Assembly: GCA_034432155.1 (NCBI GenBank)
Contig: DAOUCP010000095.1
Location: 1 to 10,568 of the forward strand
Length of the DNA: 10,568 nucleotides
Direction: 5' to 3'
DNA from: DAOUCP01 sp034432155
Lineage (GTDB): Bacteria; Chloroflexota; Anaerolineae; Epilineales; Epilineaceae
Positions 1 to 5,436 of the stretch are shown piece by piece. The translations under genes were made by a program, and so were the position numbers. How positions within the stretch are numbered: position 1 is the stretch's first letter; each line of letters opens with the position of its first letter. A model generated the notes under the pieces. It saw only the letters and a list, made by a program, of their open reading frames with translations. It was not told the origin of the DNA and made no database searches.

Positions 1-1817
1 GCGGCCGCCGCCCGCGGCCAGGCCCGCTCGGCCCGGCGGCGCAAACGAGCCACCAGCTCGCGCGCCGCAGCGATCTCGGCTGCCGCTTCCTCACGAGCTT
101 CCTTCAGGATGACCGCCCTCTCGGTCCGCAAGCTAGCCACCGCCTCCTCCAGCCGGGTCGCCCACTCCTCGGCCTGGCGGCGCGCGTCCGCCGCTGCCTT
201 GCGGTCGTCCACGGCTGCTGTGCGAGAGGTGCGGATCTCGGCCAGCAGCTCATCGATGGCCACCTCCTCGGCCGACAGACGCCGCCGTGCCGCCTCCACG
301 ATGTCGGCCGGCAAGCCGAGCCGGGCAGCAATGGCAATGGCGTTGGACCGCCCGGGCAGTCCGATGGTCAGCTCATAGGTCGGCCGCAGCGAGACGGGGT
401 CGAACTCCACCGATGCGTTGGCCACGCCCGGCGTGGCGTGCGCATAGGCCTTCAGGCGCGAGTAGTGACTGGAAGCGACGGTCGCGATGCCACGTGCAGC
501 CAGGCAATCGAGAATCGCTTCGGCCAGCGCTTCGCCCTCCACCGGATCGGTGCCCGCGCCCAGTTCGTCCAAGAGGACGAGCGACCGCTCTGTGGCCTCC
601 TCCAGGATGCGCACGATGGTTGTCATGTGACCGGAGAAGGTGGACAGCGACTGCTCGATCGACTGCTCATCGCCAATGTCGGCAAAGACGGCGTCGAATA
701 CGCTGAGCTCGGCGCCATCCGCAGCCGGCACCTGCAGACCCGACTGCGCCATGAGCACGCACAAGCCGAGGGTCTTCAGAACCACCGTCTTGCCGCCGGT
801 ATTGGGCCCCGTGATCAACAGCTGCCGAAAGTCTTGGCCGATGCGCAGGTCCACGGGCACCACGACGTCGGGATCGAGCAGCGGATGGCGCGCTTGCGGT
901 AGGATCGCTCGTGGCAGGCCATCGGTCAGAATGAGCGGCGTGACCGCGCGCAAGGCGTACCCGTACTGGGCGGCGGCGAAAGCCAGATCCAGCTCCGCCA
1001 AGGCCTGGACCGTTGCCAGCAGTTCCTCGGCATGCGAGCCGGCCCGCGCTGACAGCTCGCGCAGGATGCGTGCGACCTCCCGCTCTTCCTCGAGCTCCAG
1101 TTGGCGCAGCTCATTGCCCAGCTCGACGAGCGCCAAAGGCTCGACGAAGGCCGTGGCCCCGCTGTCCGACGTGTCATGCACAATGCCGGGCACCTTGGCC
1201 CGCCGCTCTTGGCGCACCGGAATCACATAGCGCCCGTCGCGCTGCGTCACCAGCGGTTCCTGGAGGCTTTCTCGCACCTCGGGGCGGGCGATCATCGTCT
1301 CCAGTCGCTTGAGCAACCGACCGTGCACCACGCGCAACTCGGCGCGAAGGCGACGCAGCGCCGGGCTGGCGTCGTCGAGCAGCCGACCCTCATCGTCGAG
1401 CGTCGCCCGGATGTCCTCGACCAATGACGGCGGCGCCACCAGTCGCTCCGCGATGAGCGCCAGCTGCGGCCAGCCACCCCGGTCCCGAATCAGGGCCCGT
1501 CGCGCTCGCTCCGCCGCCACCAGGCAATCCCGCAACTCCACCATCTCGGATGGCAAGAGGCAGCGGCCTCGCGCCGCGCCCTCAATCTCCGAGCGCACAT
1601 CATGGGCTCCAGCCAGAGGCGCCGTGCCGTGTCGATCCAGGTACTGGCGCGCCTCCGTGGTCCGCGCCAGCCGGCGCCGCACTTCCTCGACGTCCGTGCA
1701 CGGCTCCAAGTGCAAGGCCAGCTCGCGCCCACCGGAGAAGCTGGCATGCTCGGCCAGGCGCCGGCGCACCTTGTCGTACTCGAGCACATGCCGGGTCTTC
1801 GCAGCAACGTCCACCAT
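1..1817 (-). CDS. mutS2: MutS2 family ATPase (partial, C-terminus beyond window edge)
   Basis: MutS2 is a MutS paralogue without the mismatch-recognition domain. In different bacteria it restrains homologous recombination or rescues collided ribosomes; which applies here cannot be read from sequence. Codon-by-codon translation of the minus strand stays open from the ATG at 1817 to base 1 (605 codons plus two bases). Residues 1-300 are the helical core, beginning with the family's usual LEYDKV-type start. The ATPase domain has Walker A GPNTGGKT (337-344), signature STFSGHM (392-398), Walker B LVLLDELGAGTDP (D417, E418), and the MutS2-typical LPGRSNA near 488. A charged, Ala/Glu/Arg-rich coiled-coil segment follows from about 540. 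Full-length members are about 780 aa, so roughly 170-180 residues, including any Smr nuclease domain, lie outside. No frameshift was found. The gene is divergent from the HTH gene at 1915. Identity is near certain; the start is likely. Confidence 0.96.
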   Translation of the reverse strand, partial: MVDVAAKTRHVLEYDKVRRRLAEHASFSGGRELALHLEPCTDVEEVRRRLARTTEARQYLDRHGTAPLAGAHDVRSEIEGAARGRCLLPSEMVELRDCLVAAERARRALIRDRGGWPQLALIAERLVAPPSLVEDIRATLDDEGRLLDDASPALRRLRAELRVVHGRLLKRLETMIARPEVRESLQEPLVTQRDGRYVIPVRQERRAKVPGIVHDTSDSGATAFVEPLALVELGNELRQLELEEEREVARILRELSARAGSHAEELLATVQALAELDLAFAAAQYGYALRAVTPLILTDGLPRAILPQARHPLLDPDVVVPVDLRIGQDFRQLLITGPNTGGKTVVLKTLGLCVLMAQSGLQVPAADGAELSVFDAVFADIGDEQSIEQSLSTFSGHMTTIVRILEEATERSLVLLDELGAGTDPVEGEALAEAILDCLAARGIATVASSHYSRLKAYAHATPGVANASVEFDPVSLRPTYELTIGLPGRSNAIAIAARLGLPADIVEAARRRLSAEEVAIDELLAEIRTSRTAAVDDRKAAADARRQAEEWATRLEEAVASLRTERAVILKEAREEAAAEIAAARELVARLRRRAERAWPRAAA

Positions 1818-1824
1818 GGCCCCA

Positions 1825-1830
1825 ATGGTA
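1825..1830 (-). promoter_or_regulatory. Candidate -10 box of mutS2 (TACCAT)
   Basis: TACCAT on the minus strand matches TATAAT at 4 of 6 positions and ends exactly 7 nt before the mutS2 ATG, so transcription would begin at or next to the A of ATG (leaderless). There is no convincing -35 box 16-18 nt upstream. A GGGG run inside the 7-nt gap could instead act as a weak Shine-Dalgarno, so the case rests mostly on spacing. Confidence 0.3.
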
Positions 1831-1840
1831 GCGCTTCCGC

Positions 1841-1872
1841 ACCTTAAGAACCGACTTGACAGAAAACCTTAA
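1841..1872 (+). repeat. Direct repeat ACCTTAA bracketing the -35 box; possible operator
   Basis: ACCTTAA occurs at 1841-1847 and again at 1866-1872, same orientation, 25 bp start to start, with the TTGACA box (1856-1861) between them. Both copies run into A or G (ACCTTAAG, ACCTTAAA). BldC, a MerR-related HTH protein, is known to bind direct repeats cooperatively, and the gene driven by this promoter encodes a protein of that HTH superfamily. Autoregulation is therefore a reasonable inference. A 7-bp repeat could still be chance. Confidence 0.35.
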
Positions 1873-1884
1873 AGCCCGTAGCAT
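1856..1884 (+). promoter_or_regulatory. Sigma-A type promoter of the HTH-LysM operon
   Basis: TTGACA (1856-1861, 6/6) and TAGCAT (1879-1884, 4/6) are separated by exactly 17 nt. Transcription would start near 1891, giving a leader of about 24 nt before the ATG at 1915, with GGGTGG just upstream as a modest ribosome site. The segment 1837-1885 is visibly AT-richer than its surroundings. The promoter sits in the 97-bp gap between divergent mutS2 and the HTH gene. Confidence 0.7.
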
Positions 1885-1914
1885 GGAGCAGCACGTAGCA
1901 ATGGGTGGCACGAC

Positions 1915-2232
1915 ATGGCGGACATTGGCCAGTACCTCACGGTTCAGGACGTCGCCGATCGCCTCGGAGTGAGCGTCTTCACGATCCGACGGTACATCCG
2001 GGCCGGCAAGCTGCGAGCGGTCAGACTGGAGGCCGCCTACCGAATCAGTCGCGAAGACATCGGGGAGTTCCTCAAGTCGCGTGAGATCCGTGGGCCGACC
2101 ATCGCCGCCAGCCGGGAGCGCGCGGCTCCGGGTGCCACGCCGCCGGCAGCTCCGCCTGGGGGCGCTGCGGCCAGCGCCGCGAGCGGAACCGCTGCCCAGC
2201 CATCCAACGCATCGGCATCGGCTCGTAGCTAA
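1915..2232 (+). CDS. Excisionase/BldC-like helix-turn-helix DNA-binding protein
   Basis: A 105-aa putative DNA-binding regulator. Residues 7-56 form the MerR/excisionase-type winged HTH (HTH_17 family): first helix TVQDVADRLGV (9-19), recognition segment SVFTIRRYIRAGKLRAVRL (20-38), then the wing and third helix AYRISREDIGEFLKSR (41-56). The strongly basic recognition helix (RRYIRAGKLR) fits DNA contact. Residues 61-105 are a low-complexity Ala/Pro/Ser/Gly tail with no recognisable domain, probably disordered. There is no effector-binding domain, so if it senses anything it does so through a partner. It follows a strong promoter, and its TAA stop overlaps the next gene's Shine-Dalgarno, so it should be translated together with the LysM gene. 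Such small proteins occur as regulators and as phage excisionases; no phage genes are nearby, so a regulator is favoured. Confidence 0.85.
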   Translation: MADIGQYLTVQDVADRLGVSVFTIRRYIRAGKLRAVRLEAAYRISREDIGEFLKSREIRGPTIAASRERAAPGATPPAAPPGGAAASAASGTAAQPSNASASARS

Positions 2233-2237
2233 GGAGG
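2231..2237 (+). promoter_or_regulatory. Consensus Shine-Dalgarno AAGGAGG overlapping the HTH stop codon
   Basis: AAGGAGG begins inside the TAA stop of the HTH gene (2230-2232) and lies 6 nt before the ATG at 2244. It fixes the LysM gene start and implies translational coupling of the two genes on one transcript. Confidence 0.8.
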
Positions 2238-2243
2238 CAAGTC

Positions 2244-3245
2244 ATGCGACGGCTCATGCTCATCGGAACGGTTCTGGCGCTTCTGGTCGTGCCGACCCTG
2301 GGCCGAACAATCCCGGCACAGGCCGCCCACGCCCAGCAGCAAGCGACTGTGCACGTGGTGCGCGCCGGCGAGACGTTGACAGCAATCGCCCGTGCCTACC
2401 ATGTGACGGTGGAGGCCATTGCCCGGGCCAACAATCTGCTCAACCCGGACTGCATCTATGCCGGCCAGAGGCTGGTCATCCCGGCGGGAGCACCCTACGT
2501 GCCGCCGCCAGCCACGGGTGGTTGCGAGTACCTCGTCCAGCCCGGTGACACCCTTTCCAAGGTGGCCCAGCGCTATGGCACAACCGTCCAGGCCATCATG
2601 GCCGCCAACGGGCTCAGCAACCCGGACTACATCGCCATTGGGCAGAAGCTCATCATTCCGGGGTGCGTCGCGCCCGCGCCGCCGCCACCGCCCCCGCCAC
2701 CGGCGCCCGTGCCGACCTGCGGTAGCACCTACATCGTCCAGCCGGGGGATACCCTGAGCCGCATCGCGGCCATGCACCACACGACGGTGCAGGCCGTGGC
2801 CCAGGCCAACGGTTTGCGTTATCCGTACCTGATCTTCCCCGGCCAGCGTCTGTTCATCCCCTGTGGCGGCCATCCGCCAGCGCCGCCACCAAAGCCCAAG
2901 CCAACGGCGGTGTCTCTGAAGCCAGCGGCCTGCCCGCGGGAGATTCAGATCGTTCGGCCATTGGAAGGTCAGCACGTGAGTGGCGTGGTGCAACTGATCG
3001 GGACGGCGTCCATTCCGAACTTCCAGTTCTACAAGCTGGAATACGCGATCGGTCACCTGCCGCTGGACAACAGCGCCTTCAAGAGCATCAACGAGGTGTA
3101 CACAACACCGGTGGTAGACACGGTCCTGGGCGTCTGGTACGTCGGCAATATGCCCCAAGGACCGTACACCGTGCGCCTCACGGCGGTGGACAAGCGAGGT
3201 CAGTTCCCCAGGCCGTGTGACGTCCACATCTTCATCGACCCTTAG
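2244..3245 (+). CDS. Secreted triple-LysM protein with C-terminal Ig-like domain
   Basis: A 333-aa exported peptidoglycan-binding protein without a recognisable catalytic domain. Residues 1-30 are a Sec signal peptide (MRRL, hydrophobic core, probable cleavage after AQA or AHA). Three LysM domains follow at about 36-80, 95-139 and 162-206, with the typical pattern V.PGDTLS.IA, ANGL.NPD.I, GQ.L.IP. They are joined by Pro-rich linkers, including an eight-proline run before 155. Residues 230-333 form a beta-rich Ig-like module (VSGVVQLIGTA, NFQFYKLEYAIG, GPYTVRLTAVDKRGQ) of a kind seen at the ends of Chloroflexota wall proteins and penicillin-binding proteins. Cysteines bracket the last three domains (94/141, 159/207, 230/325); C70 is unpaired. 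It is coupled to the HTH gene upstream, and a LysM L,D-transpeptidase lies downstream. Likely role: wall-bound structural or adaptor protein. LysM identity is certain; the function is inferred. Confidence 0.9.
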   Translation: MRRLMLIGTVLALLVVPTLGRTIPAQAAHAQQQATVHVVRAGETLTAIARAYHVTVEAIARANNLLNPDCIYAGQRLVIPAGAPYVPPPATGGCEYLVQPGDTLSKVAQRYGTTVQAIMAANGLSNPDYIAIGQKLIIPGCVAPAPPPPPPPPAPVPTCGSTYIVQPGDTLSRIAAMHHTTVQAVAQANGLRYPYLIFPGQRLFIPCGGHPPAPPPKPKPTAVSLKPAACPREIQIVRPLEGQHVSGVVQLIGTASIPNFQFYKLEYAIGHLPLDNSAFKSINEVYTTPVVDTVLGVWYVGNMPQGPYTVRLTAVDKRGQFPRPCDVHIFIDP

Positions 3246-3290
3246 CGCTGCCGGCCACGCCACGAACATGACTTGCGGGTCCTCCTTGAC

Positions 3291-3326
3291 CGACCGGGCG
3301 GAGGGCGGATGCGCTCCGCCCGGTCG
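3291..3326 (+). terminator. Perfect 13-bp hairpin after the LysM gene (terminator-like, no U-tract)
   Basis: CGACCGGGCGGAG (3291-3303) and CTCCGCCCGGTCG (3314-3326) are exact reverse complements around a 10-nt loop. The hairpin starts 45 nt after the LysM stop. No T-run follows, so it may attenuate transcription or protect the 3' end rather than fully terminate. Its presence argues that the next gene starts downstream of it. Confidence 0.55.
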
Positions 3327-3384
3327 TAGCCATCCGACGTCACCTGCGCTGGCCGCCTCGTGGTGGCTCGCAGGAGCCCTGGTC

Positions 3385-4434
3385 ATGGCTGCAATGGCAA
3401 CGTTGGCCCTAGTCGGCGCTAGCCTCGCCCAGCCGTCCCTGGGGCAAGCGGCCCTGGCCGCCCCTCCGTTGCCGTTGCGCAGCGACGCTGGACAGCTTGG
3501 GGGGATGGTGCGGGCCCTGCCGGGCGACAGCGCGCTACTTGTGGCCCGCCGTTGTGGCGTGTCGGTGGGGGCCCTCTTGCGCGGCAACGGCTTGTCGCCG
3601 GGCGCGTCGTTATGGCCTGGTCGCATCCTCTGGTTACCCTCGGGGTCGGTCTGTTCCGCCGAGCGGCCTCTGGACGACGAGCCTCGAGAGGCGTCGGCCA
3701 ACGGGACCGAACGCCTGGCGGCGACTTCCGCCAGCGCCGGCCAGGCCGGGCCTGGCACCTTCACCGGTGACAGCAACGCGGCCGCCGACCGCCGCGCAGC
3801 GGACTACGAGCAGGGGCTCGATTCCACGCCGGCCAACGGCTTGGCAACTTCGGGAGCGAACCCGCTGCAGGAGCCCGCGGAAGGCACATACGTCGTCCGA
3901 CCAGGCGACACCCTGTCGACGATTGCCGAGCGCTTCGGCACGACCGTCGCCGCCCTCCAGGCGTGGAACGACTTGGCCAGCGATCTCATCTGGGCAGGGC
4001 AGATTCTCGTGGTATCGGGCGACGCTGCGAACCCGTGGTCGAGCAGTAGCTCTTCCCTGGACGGCCTTATCGTGGTGGACGTGAGCGAGCAGCGGATGAC
4101 GGTCTACGCCGGTGACCGCCTGCTCTGGAGCTTCGTTGTCTCGACCGGCATGACCGGTCATCCCACCCGTCGCGGCACCTTCCACGTGCTCGACAAGATC
4201 CCCAACGCCTGGTCCACGGCCTGGCAGCTGTGGATGCCGTACTGGCTTGGCATCTACTGGGCAGGCGGCTCCGAGAACGGCATTCACGCCCTGCCCGTGG
4301 CCAACGGGCAAACGCTGTGGGCTGGGCTACTCGGTAGTCCCGTCTCGTACGGCTGCATCGTGCTGGACACCGCCGACGCTGCCAGGCTCTACGAATGGGC
4401 TGCGATTGGCACGGCCGTCATCGTCCGGGACTAG
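3385..4434 (+). CDS. Secreted LysM-containing L,D-transpeptidase (YkuD family)
   Basis: A peptidoglycan cross-linking (3-3 type) or protein-anchoring enzyme. From the ATG at 3385 it has 349 aa: hydrophobic export segment (1-25), a degenerate LysM-like unit (41-85, VRALPGDSALLVARRCGVS, GNGLSPGASLWPGRILWLP), a 75-residue low-complexity linker, a standard LysM (168-211), a Ser linker, and a YkuD domain (227-349). The YkuD domain starts IVVDVSEQRMTVYAGD and carries H301 and the active-site motif SYGC (S321-C324). Many family members have His or Asn where Y322 stands. The start was chosen for AGGAG at 3372-3376, 8 nt upstream, and because longer versions (GTG 3217, ATG 3268) would place a perfect hairpin in the coding sequence. 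However, residues just upstream of 3385 are also hydrophobic (ALAASWWLAGALV), so 3268 remains possible. It follows the triple-LysM gene. Family assignment is firm; the start is not. Confidence 0.88.
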   Translation: MAAMATLALVGASLAQPSLGQAALAAPPLPLRSDAGQLGGMVRALPGDSALLVARRCGVSVGALLRGNGLSPGASLWPGRILWLPSGSVCSAERPLDDEPREASANGTERLAATSASAGQAGPGTFTGDSNAAADRRAADYEQGLDSTPANGLATSGANPLQEPAEGTYVVRPGDTLSTIAERFGTTVAALQAWNDLASDLIWAGQILVVSGDAANPWSSSSSSLDGLIVVDVSEQRMTVYAGDRLLWSFVVSTGMTGHPTRRGTFHVLDKIPNAWSTAWQLWMPYWLGIYWAGGSENGIHALPVANGQTLWAGLLGSPVSYGCIVLDTADAARLYEWAAIGTAVIVRD

Positions 4435-4474
4435 CCCGCGCCGGCGCCACGGCCAGCGCCCCCCAGCGAGCGAC

Positions 4475-4483
4475 TGCTATAAT
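4475..4483 (+). promoter_or_regulatory. Extended -10 promoter TGCTATAAT of the lipoprotein gene
   Basis: A perfect TATAAT (4478-4483) is preceded by TGC, giving the full extended -10 motif, which can work without a -35 box; none is visible at the expected place. The box ends 7 nt before the GTG at 4491, so the predicted transcription start coincides with the start codon and the mRNA would be leaderless. It lies in the 56-nt gap after the L,D-transpeptidase stop. Confidence 0.6.
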
Positions 4484-4490
4484 CGCGGCC

Positions 4491-5279
4491 GTGAAAGCCG
4501 TCGCCTTGCCGCATGCCAACCTCGTCCCCGCCGCCATCGGTCTCCTGGTCGTTGCGGCCGTCGCAACGTGCCTGAGCGCGTGCCGACAATCGGCCCCACC
4601 TAGCCCGTCAGGCCAGCGAGCGGAGGGCGAAGCCACAGCGGCGCAGGCATCTCCGCGGCCCGCAGCGCCTCGCGCGACGTCCACCCCCCTGTCAGCCGAG
4701 GACGCGCAGGCAGCCGCCGGCGCCGTGACAGCGGCGCGGGATGCCTTTGCGGCCGAGTTCGGTCTTTCCACCCGAGCCATCGAAGTGCTGGCCATCGAGC
4801 CGGTCACCTGGCCCGATTCGTCGCTCGGCTGCCCCAAGCCCGGGGAGTTCTACTTGCAGGTGCTGACGCCGGGCTTTCGCATTCGGCTGGCCTCGGGCGA
4901 CCAGATTGCGACCTACCACACCGATCGCCGTCGGGACGGGAATGCTCATGTCGTGCGCTGCGATGATCCGTCGCCGCTCAACGTGTTCGGGCCTCTGCCG
5001 GAGCCGCGGCTGGACGACCTGACCGCACCGGCACTCGATCGAGCACGCCGCGATCTGGAGGCCCGTCTGGGGTCGGGCAGCAAGGTTCAGCTGCAGCAGC
5101 TGCGGGTGGCCGAGGTGGGGGAGCTCATTTGTCCCGGCACGCCGACGCCAGCCGCCAACGGGCCGGGTCGGGTGATTATCGAGCTTCTGCTCCAGGCCGG
5201 CGGCGAGACGCACCTCTATCGCGCCTGGGGTGACGAGGTGCAATACTGCGGCCTGGCCGGCCCAACCGCTCGCGACTAG
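4491..5279 (+). CDS. Putative lipoprotein with two related LGCP-type modules
   Basis: A 262-aa protein beginning at GTG 4491. The N-terminus is a lipoprotein signal: K2, hydrophobic core LVPAAIGLLVVAAVATC, lipobox LSAC with lipidated C31. A Pro/Ala/Ser-rich spacer (32-68) follows. Module 1 (about 80-158) contains VTWPDSSLGCPKPGEFY, LTPGFRIRLASGDQ, TYHTD and a closing VVRC; this resembles an uncharacterised domain found in exported proteins of Chloroflexota and cyanobacteria. Module 2 (about 180-254) repeats the layout in diverged form: ARRDLEARLG, ELICPG, VIIELLLQAGGE, YRAW, VQYC. The cysteine pairs 114/157 and 214/253 occupy matching places and could each form a disulfide. An ATG at 4395 in the same frame was rejected because it lies inside the upstream gene, would bury the lipobox behind 32 residues, and ignores the TATAAT box. 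Function unknown; outer face of the membrane. Confidence 0.8.
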   Translation: MKAVALPHANLVPAAIGLLVVAAVATCLSACRQSAPPSPSGQRAEGEATAAQASPRPAAPRATSTPLSAEDAQAAAGAVTAARDAFAAEFGLSTRAIEVLAIEPVTWPDSSLGCPKPGEFYLQVLTPGFRIRLASGDQIATYHTDRRRDGNAHVVRCDDPSPLNVFGPLPEPRLDDLTAPALDRARRDLEARLGSGSKVQLQQLRVAEVGELICPGTPTPAANGPGRVIIELLLQAGGETHLYRAWGDEVQYCGLAGPTARD

Positions 5280-5412
5280 CGCGAGCCGTACGCGCCGTTC
5301 TGGTCCAGCGGCAACCGATCGAGGACACGACACATCGACAGGCCGGCACGACGGGGCAGCGAGACGCTGCGTGCGACCGTGCAGCTCCCCGGAAGAGCAT
5401 CGGCAGGTCGCC

Positions 5413-5430
5413 AAACGCCGAAGCGGCTTT
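5413..5430. terminator. Small hairpin between convergent lipoprotein and recJ genes
   Basis: GCCG-AAG-CGGC flanked by AAAC and TTT gives a short stem that reads as a hairpin followed by a few T on either strand. It lies just past the recJ stop (5437) and 134 nt past the lipoprotein stop (5279), where a bidirectional terminator would be expected. The stem is only 4 G-C pairs plus A-T pairs with a bulge, so the call is weak. Confidence 0.3.
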
Positions 5431-5436
5431 GCGCCC

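Noticed and set aside
1..1817. Possible frameshift in mutS2
   Set aside because: A first pass seemed to lose register at the Walker A motif, but recounting the bases showed one continuous frame from 1817 to the window edge.
2229..3776. 515-codon open frame on the minus strand opposite the LysM genes
   Set aside because: It is opposite two clearly coding genes with signal peptides and LysM domains. Its translation has no family resemblance, is Arg/His-rich and composition-biased, as expected of a GC-rich antisense frame.
4395..4490. Lipoprotein start at ATG 4395
   Set aside because: It overlaps the L,D-transpeptidase coding region, is very Arg/His-rich, and would place 32 residues ahead of a lipobox that fits perfectly from GTG 4491.
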